Part shown: piece by piece, positions 27,129 to 37,060 of the stretch
Layout: each line of letters begins with the position of its first letter
Numbering within the stretch: position 1 is the first letter of the stretch
From: Guyparkeria halophila
GTDB taxonomy: Bacteria > Pseudomonadota > Gammaproteobacteria > Halothiobacillales > Halothiobacillaceae
Assembly: GCF_034479635.1 (NCBI RefSeq)
Contig: NZ_CP140153.1
Coordinates: 751,501-815,500 of the forward strand
DNA: 64,000 nt
Direction of reading: 5' to 3'
The notes under the pieces: generated by a model
Databases searched by the model: none
What the model saw: the letters and a program-made list of their open reading frames with translations, nothing else
What the model was told of the DNA's origin: nothing
Program-made: the position numbers and the translations under genes

Positions 27129-27863
27129 TTGGTAGTCCAAATTACCGAGGTCGTACGTCGTGCTGAGCAGGGGGTGACGCGGCCCTTCATTTGTCGTGAT
27201 GACGAAGGGGTCACCTACTTTGTCAAAGGCATCGGTGCTGGACGTAAGAGTCAGCTTTCCGAATGGCTTTGTGGCAAGTTTGCTGAGGCGATTGGGCTGC
27301 CTGTGGCTCCTTTCAAGATTGTGGAAGTGCCTGAGGAACTGCTCGAGTTTGATAACGGCATGGATCTGTCGGACCTCGGTTCTGGCCCGGTCTTTGCTTC
27401 CGAGAAGCAAGAAGTCATAGAGCTTACCGGAGCAGCGATAGACGAAATTCCCGATGAGGTTCAACGAGATGTTCTGGTGTTCGATTGGTGGGTAAGGAAC
27501 TCGGATCGGATGTTCAGTACCGAGAATGGTGGGAACCCGAACTTGTTTTTGCGTCCGCGATCACACGAACTAGTAGTGATTGATCACAACCAAGCCTTCG
27601 ATGAGGACTTTAGTCCGGAAGAGTTCCTTGAATATCATATATTTGCGCATCAGGCGGAAGGTGTCTTCGGTGACATGTTTCGAAGGGACGCGTACAACAG
27701 CCGATTTGCCTCTATTCTCGATCAGTGGGATGTGATTCGGCGAACTGTTCCGCCTGAGTGGGGATACACAGACCCTGAGATGACCGTTCCAGTCAGTTTC
27801 GGCCTAGAGGATGCTTATAGGGTGTTGAGTCAGCACGATCAGGTTGGCTTTTGGGATCGGTAA
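27129..27863 (+). CDS. HipA-like kinase domain protein
   Basis: 244 aa, resembling the HipA_2 group of kinase-fold proteins. Family opening: VVQITEVVRRAEQGVTRPFICRDDEG followed by YFVKG with the presumed ATP-binding K33. The catalytic region reads WVRNSDRMFSTENGGNPNLFL with D126 and N138, then VVIDHNQAFD with metal-binding D152, so the kinase looks intact. No HipB-type antitoxin is adjacent. I choose the TTG at 27129, 8 nt after GAGG; the start is uncertain. The stop overlaps the next ATG (TAATG). Lower GC than the chromosome and a tRNA-proximal site suggest acquisition. Target unknown. Confidence 0.75.
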   Translation: MVVQITEVVRRAEQGVTRPFICRDDEGVTYFVKGIGAGRKSQLSEWLCGKFAEAIGLPVAPFKIVEVPEELLEFDNGMDLSDLGSGPVFASEKQEVIELTGAAIDEIPDEVQRDVLVFDWWVRNSDRMFSTENGGNPNLFLRPRSHELVVIDHNQAFDEDFSPEEFLEYHIFAHQAEGVFGDMFRRDAYNSRFASILDQWDVIRRTVPPEWGYTDPEMTVPVSFGLEDAYRVLSQHDQVGFWDR

Positions 27864-28708
27864 TGAAGAATTTTGCATGCCAATACGTAGTGGTTCGCTT
27901 CTCTCCGTTCGTTGAGACGGGGGAGTTTGCGAACGTAGGGATCCTCATGATGGCGCCTCGGAAGCGATTCTTCGCCTTCGAGTTGCAGACGCGTCGCTAC
28001 AAGCGTGTGACTCACTTCTTTGATGACCTCGACCCAGGGTTGTATCGAGCGGCTCTTCACCAAGTTAAGGAGGAGTTGGAGAGAGTTCGTGGACTTTTAA
28101 TGGAACATGGATTCGACCGACGCCGAAAGGAAGTCGATACGGATTTTGCGAAGCATGTTTTTCATGAGGTTGTTCGTCCCCGAGAAAGCATTATTCGGTT
28201 TAGTGAGCCGAGGGTTGTTTTGACGGATGATCCAAAGAAAAAGATCCAAGACTTGTACAAGTTTTATGTTGAGCGGAATTTTGTAACGAAGGAATATCAG
28301 GAGGCAGTGCTCGAGAGAGGTGTCCGTAAGTTATTAACGAGCGCTAATCTTCAAGATCGCTTCCACCAAAAGAAAATTGGTGACGAAGAGTTTAATGCAA
28401 ACTTTCCTTTTGTAGAGGAAGTTAAAGGGCGGGCTGTGAAGATAATTAAGCCACTGAATTTGGCGCAAGATAGACCCAGCCAAATTTTAGAGCATGAAGC
28501 CCTTTGGCAATTCCGCTTGTCGGAGTTGAAAAATAAGAAGTTGCTGCCTGATAGGATTCTGTTTGCTGTTGGAGGGCCGGAGGAGTCGCATGAGGACGCC
28601 CGTCATGACGCTTTCTATAAGGCCATGGATCGTCTCAGGAAATTCGGTGTGGAAACCGCAAAAATAAATGACGAACGAAAGGTCATCGACTTTGCGCGGG
28701 CGAACTAG
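27863..28708 (+). CDS. DUF3037 domain-containing protein
   Basis: 281 aa. The N-terminus CQYVVVRFSPFVETGEFANVGILMMAP is the DUF3037 signature; the rest is charged and helical (RLRKFGVETAKINDERKVIDF at the end). Function is unknown. It starts on the last base of the HipA-like stop, so the two are translated together. The pairing of a HipA_2-like kinase with DUF3037 is, as I recall, recurrent in bacterial genomes, and a joint function is likely. Low GC matches its partner. Confidence 0.8.
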   Translation: MKNFACQYVVVRFSPFVETGEFANVGILMMAPRKRFFAFELQTRRYKRVTHFFDDLDPGLYRAALHQVKEELERVRGLLMEHGFDRRRKEVDTDFAKHVFHEVVRPRESIIRFSEPRVVLTDDPKKKIQDLYKFYVERNFVTKEYQEAVLERGVRKLLTSANLQDRFHQKKIGDEEFNANFPFVEEVKGRAVKIIKPLNLAQDRPSQILEHEALWQFRLSELKNKKLLPDRILFAVGGPEESHEDARHDAFYKAMDRLRKFGVETAKINDERKVIDFARAN

Positions 28709-29009
28709 ATTGCCTTTCGCGTCAGTGCTTTAGACAGTCATCTCGGTTTGATATAGCGCGGACCTTCGCCGTCATTTTTTACTTTAGGTATTCTTGGTAA
28801 AGATGAGGCTCATCAATCGCTGGCTACACTACTAGGCGAGTGCCTAAATGTTTTGGCAAAGCAAAACAACCTACATATGCGTGTCACATAGCCACGGCAC
28901 AGTAGCCACGTGGCTGGCCGATTGCCGGCCATGAGCGGATGCCTGCCTCCTTCAGGTGCCCCATCGGGGCCGCTCTCGCTTGGTGATTTTTTCTCTCACT
29001 CCTTGTTTG
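28709..29009. other. Intergenic region after the HipA-like/DUF3037 module
   Basis: No gene seen. AT-rich up to about 28885, then high GC. It contains a perfect 12-bp palindrome AGCCACGTGGCT (28904-28915), immediately followed by a hairpin TGGCCG / CGGCCA (28915-28920 with 28926-28931). The composition switch here marks the probable right edge of the acquired segment. Confidence 0.45.
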
Positions 29010-29034
29010 CCCCGCCTTGTGCGGGGTTTTCTTT
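29010..29034 (+). terminator. Intrinsic terminator facing ytoQ
   Basis: CCCCGC / GCGGGG (6 bp) with a 5-nt loop, followed by TTTTCTTTT on the plus strand. It would end transcripts coming from the HipA-like/DUF3037 side, 300 nt after the DUF3037 stop. Confidence 0.6.
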
Positions 29035-29058
29035 TGTCGGCTTCCGACGGAGCCCGCG

Positions 29059-29499
29059 TCAGTCGCGCATGACGTGCTTGAGAATGCCGACCACCTGTTC
29101 CGGCGTGGTCGCCCAGGCCATGGCGGCGGCATCGACTTCCTTGAGCGGGTGGACGATGTCTTCGTCGTGCAGGGTGATGTAGGGCGTGCCCATGGCGGCG
29201 CAGTAGCCGGCGTCGAAGGCGGCGTTCCACTGCTTGTACTTGTCGCCGAAGCGCACCACGACCACGTCGGCCTGTTCGAGCAGGGTCTTGATGCGGATCG
29301 CGTTGACCTTGGCGGACTTGTGGTCGCGCCAGAACTGCTTGTCCTCCTCACCCAGCAGGTCGCCGGCGGCATCACTGGCGGCGTGGTCGGTGACCGGCCG
29401 GGTGAAGGTGATGTCGAGGCAGGCGTCCTTTGCCCCTTGCTCGATCTGTTCGCGCCAGTCGGTGTGGATCTCGCCGGAAAGGTAGACGGTCAGGCTCAT
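29059..29499 (-). CDS. YtoQ family protein
   Basis: 146 aa, usual length. Pattern: LTVYLSGEIHTDWREQIEQG, FTRPVTDHAASDAAGD, LLEQADVVVVRFGDKYKQWNAAFDAGYCAAMGTPYITLHDEDIVHPLKEVDAAA. It belongs to the nucleoside 2-deoxyribosyltransferase-like fold group; the reaction is unknown. It lies 24 nt downstream of ilvD and is probably cotranscribed with it. Confidence 0.85.
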   Translation of the reverse strand: MSLTVYLSGEIHTDWREQIEQGAKDACLDITFTRPVTDHAASDAAGDLLGEEDKQFWRDHKSAKVNAIRIKTLLEQADVVVVRFGDKYKQWNAAFDAGYCAAMGTPYITLHDEDIVHPLKEVDAAAMAWATTPEQVVGILKHVMRD

Positions 29500-29523
29500 C
29501 GCAATGCTCCTCGTTGATTCGAT

Positions 29524-31212
<1,689 letters not shown>

Positions 31213-31425
31213 GCGGTTGCTCCTGGAAAGTCGCTGGGCCTACCTTAGCAAGGGGGCTGGGCAAAGGGGGCTGGCTCCGACGGGCATGGCGGCTCGTCGC
31301 GCCGCAGATGCTATAACAAGCGGGACGGAGTGCGATCAAGGGTGACCGACGCCTGGGCGCGCGTCGACCGGCCCGGCTTTCGGTCGGGGTAGGGCGGGAA
31401 TGACAAGGGATGAGGTGCCGTCATC

Positions 31426-32763
31426 GTGAAAGCGCAGCTGTTCAAGTACTGGGAGGCCTTGCGCACCAGTTTCTGGTTCATCCCGTCGATCATGGTCTTG
31501 GGGGCCGTGGCGCTGTCGATCGCTGCCACTCAAGCGGACAATCTGGCGATACGCGAGGGGTGGCTGACCTGGGGGTGGGCATTCACTGGTGGCCCTGACG
31601 GGGCCAGTGCGGTGCTGAGCCTTATTGCCGGGTCGATGACGACCATTGCCGGTGTCGTGTTCTCCATGACTCTGGTGGTGCTTTCCCTGGCCTCGTCGCA
31701 GATGGGCCCGCGTCTGCTGCGCAGCTTCATGCGCGACCCGCCGACCCAGATCGTGCTCGGGACGTTCGTGGCCACGTTTCTCTACTGCGTGCTGGTGGTG
31801 CTCACCATTCGGCGTGGTGAAGAGGACGCGTTCGTGCCGCACCTGTCGGTCACCCTGGGGGTGCTGTTGGCGGTGATCAGCATGGGGGTGTTGATCTACT
31901 TCATCCATCACGTGGCCATTTCCATCCAGGCGAACCAGGTGGTCGCGCGAATCGGCCGTGAACTGATCGATGTGTTGGAGAGCCTGTACCCCGAAACCAT
32001 TGGTCAGGGGCCGGCGGGGGAGTCCGCGCGGCCCGCGGATGCGGCCTTCTTGCAGCGCTTTGATCGAGAGGCCGAGCCGGTGTGTTCCTCGGGCGACGGC
32101 TACCTGCAATTCATCGATGCCGATGCCCTGATGGCCCTGGCCGTGCGCCAGGATGTGGTCGTTCGTATTGAGTGTCACCCCGGCCATTACGTGGTTGCCG
32201 GCGGATCCTTGCTGCGGGTCTGGCCTGCTGGCCAGCGGAGCGACGAGTTTGACCGGGAGGTCAACGCGGCCTTTGCCCTGGGCAATCAGCGCACCGCCGG
32301 CCAGGACATCGAATTCGCTCTCTTCGAGCTGGTGGAGATTGCCGTGCGGGCGTTGTCGCCGGGGATCAATGATCCGTTCACCGCCATTGCCTGTGTCGAT
32401 CGACTCGGTTCGGCGTTGTGCCGACTGGCCACGCGCGACATGCCATCTCCGTATCGGCATGACAGTGAGGGACCGTTGCGGGTGATTGCTCCCTCCCCCA
32501 GTTTCCCGGCGATGCTCGACGCCGGGTTCGACCAGATTCGGCAATACGGGCGATCGAGCGTAGCGGTGAGCATTCGGTTGATGGAAACGCTCGTGCTGAT
32601 CACGGCCTTTACACATCGACCGGCCCACCGGGCGGCAGTCCTGCGGCAGGCCGAGATGATCCGGCGGGGAGCGTGGCTGAGCTTTGCCGAACAGGAGGAC
32701 CGTGAGGCACTGGAGACGCCCTATCGGGCGGTAAAGCAGGCGCTGGCCACGCCGGTGCCGTAA
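31426..32763 (+). CDS. DUF2254 family membrane protein
   Basis: 445 aa. Four N-terminal membrane helices (SFWFIPSIMVLGAVALSI, IAGSMTTIAGVVFSMTLVVLSLASSQMGPRLL, LGTFVATFLYCVLVVL, LGVLLAVISMGVLIYFIHH) precede a large soluble domain. SQMGPRLLRSFMRD and ALSPGINDPFTAIACVDRL are hallmarks of DUF2254. Function unknown. Start is the GTG at 31426 with GAGG 11 nt upstream; TATAAC near 31311 may be its -10. A terminator hairpin follows. Confidence 0.86.
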   Translation: MKAQLFKYWEALRTSFWFIPSIMVLGAVALSIAATQADNLAIREGWLTWGWAFTGGPDGASAVLSLIAGSMTTIAGVVFSMTLVVLSLASSQMGPRLLRSFMRDPPTQIVLGTFVATFLYCVLVVLTIRRGEEDAFVPHLSVTLGVLLAVISMGVLIYFIHHVAISIQANQVVARIGRELIDVLESLYPETIGQGPAGESARPADAAFLQRFDREAEPVCSSGDGYLQFIDADALMALAVRQDVVVRIECHPGHYVVAGGSLLRVWPAGQRSDEFDREVNAAFALGNQRTAGQDIEFALFELVEIAVRALSPGINDPFTAIACVDRLGSALCRLATRDMPSPYRHDSEGPLRVIAPSPSFPAMLDAGFDQIRQYGRSSVAVSIRLMETLVLITAFTHRPAHRAAVLRQAEMIRRGAWLSFAEQEDREALETPYRAVKQALATPVP

Positions 32764-32782
32764 GGCCGTGTGAGGAGACGCA

Positions 32783-32811
32783 CCAAAGCCCGACGTCATG
32801 CCGGGCTTTGG
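32783..32811. terminator. Hairpin terminator between DUF2254 and the DJ-1-like gene
   Basis: CCAAAGCCCG / CGGGCTTTGG, 10 bp perfect, with a 9-nt loop. It lies 20 nt after the DUF2254 stop between convergent genes. U-tracts are weak on both sides. Confidence 0.6.
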
Positions 32812-32837
32812 TTGGGTCAGGCCAAGGTGCTCGCCAA

Positions 32838-32885
32838 GGCAATCACCGGGGCAATCACCGGGGCAATCGGCAGAGCAATCGCCAG
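32838..32885. repeat. Four tandem copies of a 12-bp unit
   Basis: Unit GGCAATCACCGG, copies 1 and 2 identical (32838-32861), copies 3 and 4 diverged in the second half. It lies between the terminator and the stop of the DJ-1-like gene, outside any gene I accept. Confidence 0.6.
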
Positions 32886-32908
32886 GGTGATCGAACGGCT
32901 CGAGGGCG

Positions 32909-33451
32909 TCACCCTGCCGCGATCGTCTCGATCAACTTGGCGTTGAAGGCCGGCAGGTCATGGGGGTTGCGGCTGGTGATCAGGCCGTTATCCACCACCA
33001 CCTCCTCGTCGACCCAGACGGCACCGGCGTTCTTCAGGTCGGTCTGGATGCTGGGGTAGGAGGTCACGCGCCGGCCCTGCAGTACGTCGGCCTCAGCCAG
33101 CGTCCAGCCACCGTGACAGATGGCGGCCACGGGCTTGTGCTGATCGAAGAAGCTCCGGACGAAGGCGACGGCCGTCTCGTTCTGGCGCAACGCATCCGGG
33201 TTCATCACCCCGCCGGGAAGTACCAGGGCGTCGAAGTCCGCCCCGCTGGCCTCATCCAGTGGCACGTCGACGTCAAAGGCATCGCCCCAGTCGGTGTGCT
33301 GCCAGCCCTTTACCTGACCGTCAGCCGGCGAGACGATCTGGGCGATCGCGCCCGCTCCCTCAAGCGCACGCTTGGGTTCGGCCAGCTCGACCTGCTCGAA
33401 GCCGTCCGCAACCAGCAGGGCGACACGTTTGCCATTGAGTTGTTCGCTCAT
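32909..33451 (-). CDS. DJ-1/PfpI family protein (class I glutamine amidotransferase-like)
   Basis: 180 aa. Family order: KRVALLVADGFEQVELAEPKRALEGAGA, FDALVLPGGVMNPDALR, and the nucleophile elbow PVAAICHGGWTLAEADVLQGRRVTSY with C-H-G. These proteins act as stress-related protease, chaperone or glyoxalase-type enzymes; which applies here cannot be said. Divergent from the alpha/beta hydrolase by 172 nt. Confidence 0.9.
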   Translation of the reverse strand: MSEQLNGKRVALLVADGFEQVELAEPKRALEGAGAIAQIVSPADGQVKGWQHTDWGDAFDVDVPLDEASGADFDALVLPGGVMNPDALRQNETAVAFVRSFFDQHKPVAAICHGGWTLAEADVLQGRRVTSYPSIQTDLKNAGAVWVDEEVVVDNGLITSRNPHDLPAFNAKLIETIAAG

Positions 33452-33623
33452 GGGTTGCCTCCTCGAGAAAAATCATGGGAAACCTGTGTCAATCCTAGAA
33501 GACGAAGCGGGTGTCTTCAGGTGCTGGATTGGCCGTTGGCGATCGGCCCCGGGTGGCATCGTGCCCGGCTTCAATCCGTCGGATCGACTACGCTTCGATC
33601 ACCGGTTTACGAGGCCCGTACCC

Positions 33624-34628
33624 ATGTTTCGATTGATGCGTGTCGATCGCGTTGCCCATGCGCTGATGATCTCGATCGCGCTGATTTGCCTGCTTGCCGT
33701 GCCATCGGTTCACGCGGGTTACTCCACGCCAGAACAGACCGTCTGGGTTGGTGATCAGACAGTGCGATATCACCTGATGGGGGATGCCGGGGCGCCGGTG
33801 GCGATCGTGCTGGGCGGCGGCCCCGGCTTTTCCAGCTGGAACCTCGAGCCGGTGCAGCGTCGGCTCGCCGAGCTTGGCTACCAGGTGGCCATCATGGACA
33901 TGCTCGGGGTGGGTGAGAACGCCACCCAGGGGGAGCCACCGACGGGACAAGCCCTACTAGATGCCTGGGTGGAACAGGTCGAGGTCTTGCGCCGGGCGGT
34001 GGCCGACGATCGGCCGGTGGTGCTCCTGGGGCATTCCTGGGGGGCGCTGATGGCGCTGCTCTACACCCGGGCGCATCCCGATGCGGTGCGCCGGCTGGTG
34101 CTCCTGAATCCCGTCGACCCCGAGCGCCGGGCGATGCGTGATGTCGCTGAGCAGATCGATCGGCGCCGAGCCCGGGAACGGGGCGAGGCCTGGGACGACG
34201 AGCGTGCCTGGGAGCAGCGCATGGGCAGCGACGACGACCCGACAGCGGCCGCGCGACACCAGATCGAGCGCTCGTTGCCGAGCTACTTTCTGGACTACCG
34301 CCAGGGCCAGCGCTACGCCGAGCAGTTCGATGCCTCGGACTTCTCGCCCCGACTGAATATCGAGGGCTGGCGGGCCTACCGGGACAACCCGGTGAACTAC
34401 GCGACCATTCGCGCCTGGGGCCTGCCGATCGACGTGATCGGTTGTCGGCGGGACCTGCTCATGCCGGTGAATATCGAGGCGTTGCAGGCCAACCTGTCGT
34501 TGGGGCGGGTCGAGTTGCTGGAGGGCTGCGTGCACTTCCCCTGGGAGGAGGTGCCGGAGGCATTCGGCAAGGCGCTCGCCCGGGTGCTGTTGCGTGTCGC
34601 CGGCCCGGAAGCCGCGCGAGCCCCCTGA
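33624..34628 (+). CDS. Secreted alpha/beta hydrolase, proline iminopeptidase-like
   Basis: 334 aa. Signal peptide (HALMISIALICLLAVPSVHAG, cleavage near residue 33). The oxyanion region GGGPGFSSWNLEPVQ resembles proline iminopeptidases. Nucleophile Ser is in LLGHSWGALMALLYTRAH, and the late His is in GCVHFPWEEVPEAF. Substrate unknown. The upstream frame extends to 33372, but the ATG at 33624 directly precedes the signal sequence. Confidence 0.82.
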   Translation: MFRLMRVDRVAHALMISIALICLLAVPSVHAGYSTPEQTVWVGDQTVRYHLMGDAGAPVAIVLGGGPGFSSWNLEPVQRRLAELGYQVAIMDMLGVGENATQGEPPTGQALLDAWVEQVEVLRRAVADDRPVVLLGHSWGALMALLYTRAHPDAVRRLVLLNPVDPERRAMRDVAEQIDRRRARERGEAWDDERAWEQRMGSDDDPTAAARHQIERSLPSYFLDYRQGQRYAEQFDASDFSPRLNIEGWRAYRDNPVNYATIRAWGLPIDVIGCRRDLLMPVNIEALQANLSLGRVELLEGCVHFPWEEVPEAFGKALARVLLRVAGPEAARAP

Positions 34629-34631
34629 GGG

Positions 34632-34787
34632 TTATTGTTCGCTCTCGTTTTCGTTCTCGCTTGCCGCCCCCTCGATCGAGCCACCGAGGTTCTGGATGTC
34701 CTCACCCAGGCCCTTCATGGTGTTGCAGCCGGTGGTCAGGGCCAGCAGGCCGGCAAGGAAGGTCGCGCTGATGAGTCGCAGGATCAT
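34632..34787 (-). CDS. Entericidin-type small lipoprotein
   Basis: 51 aa. Lipoprotein signal ILRLISATFLAGLLALTTGC with the lipobox Cys, then NTMKGLGEDIQNLGGSIEGA, the entericidin A/B core. E. coli entericidins are small outer-membrane lipoproteins linked to stationary-phase bacteriolysis. The start ATG 34787 has GGAG 8 nt upstream; the ORF continues upstream without support. It ends 3 nt from the convergent hydrolase stop. Confidence 0.8.
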   Translation of the reverse strand: MILRLISATFLAGLLALTTGCNTMKGLGEDIQNLGGSIEGAASENENESEQ

Positions 34788-34896
34788 GGCAGGGTCTCCG
34801 TGTGGTTTGACGGGCGTTCGTGCCTCAGCGGGCAAGTGCCCATCGCCGACATCAATGTGGTCGTCCATGGCGACGCCGAGGCAGTCGGGATCAAAA

Positions 34897-34924
34897 AAGG
34901 CCACGCCGTGTCTGGCGTGGCCTT
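34897..34924 (-). terminator. Terminator between the two entericidin-type genes
   Basis: An 11-bp perfect stem (AAGGCCACGCC / GGCGTGGCCTT) with a 6-nt loop. On the minus strand it is followed by six T. It lies 24 nt after the upstream lipoprotein stop, so the second lipoprotein gene probably needs its own promoter. Confidence 0.82.
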
Positions 34925-34947
34925 TGTCTCGCCGGATCGAGCGGGGG

Positions 34948-35100
34948 TCAATCGTGCTCTTCGGCTTCACTCTCGATCGACTCACCCAGTTCTTCGGTGT
35001 CCTGTCCCAGGCCTTCCATGGTGTTGCAACCGGAGAGGAAGGCGAGGGGGCCCGCCAGAATGACGAGCAGGCTCATGCGCTTGAGAGTGGTAATCATCAT
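34948..35100 (-). CDS. Entericidin-type small lipoprotein (second copy)
   Basis: 50 aa. Signal with lipobox SLLVILAGPLAFLSGC, then NTMEGLGQDTEELGESIES, clearly paralogous to the gene at 34632-34787 (same GCNTM and GLG cores) but with a different, more acidic tail. Start ATG 35100 has GGAGAAG 4 nt upstream. The two resemble the ecnA-ecnB tandem, with a terminator between them. Confidence 0.8.
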   Translation of the reverse strand: MMITTLKRMSLLVILAGPLAFLSGCNTMEGLGQDTEELGESIESEAEEHD

Positions 35101-35215
35101 GTCGCTTCTCCTTTCTTGCTTTTGTGCATGTGGCAAGGACTAGGATAGACGCTGGGCGGAAAGGTTCCCGGGCTGGCCCGTCGACACCGCGTCCGCCCCG
35201 AGACAAGGAGGATTT

Positions 35216-36418
35216 GTGGAGATACTGCTGATCGGCATATTGCTGCTCTCTGGGCTGGCCTTCGGCTCGGTGGGCAGTCACCTGTTAGGGGTGCCCCGCG
35301 TGGTGGGCTACATCCTGATCGGGATGCTGTTCGCGCCGGCTCTCCTCGGCGGGCAGCTGGGCATGACCGATACCGAGTGGACTCAACCGCTCGTATCGGT
35401 GGCCCTCGGCATCATTGCCTACGTGATCGGCGGGGCCATCTCTCTGGGGCAGTTGCGCCGTCTCGGCTGGAGCATTGTTGGGGCGACGCTGGGCGAGGTG
35501 TCTGGTGCCTTCCTGGCGGTGTTTGGCGCCGTCCTGCTGCTTGGGCTGACGGTGGCCGATCTGCCGCTGTGGTCGTTCGCCCTGGTACTGGCCGCCGTCG
35601 CCCCCGCCACCGCTCCCGCGGCCATCGTGGCGGTGGTGCACCAGTATCGAGCCCGCGGGAAATTGACCACCACGCTGCTCGGCATGGTGGCGATCGATGA
35701 TGCGTTGGGAATCCTTATTTTCGCGCTCGTGCTGGCCGCCCTGGGAAGCGGCTCACTCGGCGGTGCGCTGGGTATGGCCTTCTGGGAAATCGGCGCGGCC
35801 CTGATCGCCGGCGGTCTTGGCGGCTTTCTGATCGAGCGCCTGTCGCGCCGGTTTCATGAGCAGAGCATGCTGGTGCCGTTGTTGCTGGGAGGGATTCTCC
35901 TGATCGTCGGGCTGGCCGAATGGGCCGAGTTCTCGGCGCTGCTGGCGGCGATGGTGCTCGGCGTTTCGGTGCGCTGGTTTTGCGGCTCGCACGCCGAGCG
36001 ACTGCTCGAACCGATCGAGGATCTGGAAGAAGCGGTCTTCGTCGTGTTCTTCACCTTCGCCGGCATGCACTTTGACCCGATGGCGGTGGTCGACTATTGG
36101 CCACTGATGCTGGCCTATTTCGTTGCCCGCGCGGTTGGCCTGTTCCTCGGTGGCGGCAGCGGCGCTCGATTGGCCGGAGCGCCCCGGGAGGTCTGGTCCA
36201 ACGTCGGCTTCGGCCTGTTCCCTCAGGGGGGCGTCGCCATCGGGCTCGCGCTGCTGCTGACCCACCGACCCGGGTTCTCGCAGGCCGGCGAAATTATCGT
36301 CAACCTGATCACGGCCACGACACTGCTGACCGAATCGGTCGGGGCGATCTCGGTGCGTTATGGTCTGAGTCGGGCGGGTGAAATCGGTCTTGAACAGGCC
36401 GGGGGGAAGGCGAAATGA
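35216..36418 (+). CDS. Cation:proton antiporter (CPA2/NhaP-KefB-like)
   Basis: 400 aa with about 12 membrane helices, Na+/H+ exchanger domain. Conserved regions: GVPRVVGYILIGMLFAPALLGG, ALVLAAVAPATAPAAIVAVVHQYRARG, GMVAIDDALGILIFALVL with the paired Asp typical of electrogenic members, and EAVFVVFFTFAGMHFD. There is no C-terminal TrkA domain; instead the next gene supplies a CBS protein. Start GTG 35216 follows AAGGAGG. The last 4 nt overlap the CBS gene. Confidence 0.88.
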   Translation: MEILLIGILLLSGLAFGSVGSHLLGVPRVVGYILIGMLFAPALLGGQLGMTDTEWTQPLVSVALGIIAYVIGGAISLGQLRRLGWSIVGATLGEVSGAFLAVFGAVLLLGLTVADLPLWSFALVLAAVAPATAPAAIVAVVHQYRARGKLTTTLLGMVAIDDALGILIFALVLAALGSGSLGGALGMAFWEIGAALIAGGLGGFLIERLSRRFHEQSMLVPLLLGGILLIVGLAEWAEFSALLAAMVLGVSVRWFCGSHAERLLEPIEDLEEAVFVVFFTFAGMHFDPMAVVDYWPLMLAYFVARAVGLFLGGGSGARLAGAPREVWSNVGFGLFPQGGVAIGLALLLTHRPGFSQAGEIIVNLITATTLLTESVGAISVRYGLSRAGEIGLEQAGGKAK

Positions 36419-36855
36419 AGATCACCGACTGGTTGCAACGCCATCCGGTGAGCGGGGTGACGGTCGAGCGTGATGCCTCGCTCGAGCAAGCGGCGCAGGC
36501 CTTGCTCGAGGAACCCGAATGTCGCGATATCTACGTTATCGATGCCGATAGGCGTGTTGTCGGGCACTTGGGATTCCGGCACCTGGCCGGGGTGTTGCTG
36601 TCAGCGCACCGGCCGACACACAGCCGTCGCCAGATGCTAAATCGGGTGGCCCGTGGTCCGGTGCATGAGTTCATGGATCAGCGGTTCATTGCCGCCCGTC
36701 TGGATGAGAGCGTCCACCACGTGCTGCATGCTCACATGGAGCGGCGGATCGAGGATATCCCGGTGTTGGACGAAGAGGGGCGCCTTGAAGGCGTGATCCG
36801 GCTGGTGGACCTGGTCCGTGCGGCTATCGAGCCGTCGGACGACAGCATTGGCTAA
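36415..36855 (+). CDS. CBS domain protein
   Basis: 146 aa with two CBS motifs: VERDASLEQAAQALLEEPECRDIYVIDADRRVVGHLG and FIAARLDESVHHVLHAHMERRIEDIPVLDEEGRLEGVIRLVDL. CBS pairs bind adenosyl nucleotides and regulate partner proteins; overlap with the antiporter (ATGA) suggests it modulates that transporter. Its TAA stop forms the first bases of repeat element 36854-37055. Confidence 0.86.
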   Translation: MKITDWLQRHPVSGVTVERDASLEQAAQALLEEPECRDIYVIDADRRVVGHLGFRHLAGVLLSAHRPTHSRRQMLNRVARGPVHEFMDQRFIAARLDESVHHVLHAHMERRIEDIPVLDEEGRLEGVIRLVDLVRAAIEPSDDSIG

Positions 36856-37055
36856 GGAAACTCTGCACGAATCCGATACCGCTCTGCGCGCCTTGCACCC
36901 GCCCGCCGCAAGGCGCGCCCTACGGGGCTAGGCGAGCCGCCCGTGCTCGGTGTTGCGCCGCCTTGCCGTGGCCACCGGCACGTCGGCGACGCCGCGCCTT
37001 GATCACGAACGGCTCGAATAGCCGGAGCACTATCGGATTCGTGCAGAGTTTCCCT
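36854..37055. repeat. Cruciform repeat element, copy 1
   Basis: About 202 bp bounded by perfect 23-bp inverted repeats (36856-36878 and 37031-37053). An inner 10-bp hairpin GCGCGCCTTG / CAAGGCGCGC lies at 36886-36918. The central part is nearly identical to copy 2. The element exactly fills the space between the convergent stops of the CBS gene and the zinc protease. No coding capacity is accepted for it. Confidence 0.8.
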
Positions 37056-37060
37056 AGGCC

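Noticed and set aside
28709-29058. Possible right attachment site repeating the tRNA-Arg 3' end
   Set aside because: Read on both strands; no copy of the T-arm/acceptor sequence was present.
32838-32885. CRISPR-like short repeats
   Set aside because: The 12-bp units are directly adjacent without spacers, and there are no cas genes in the window.
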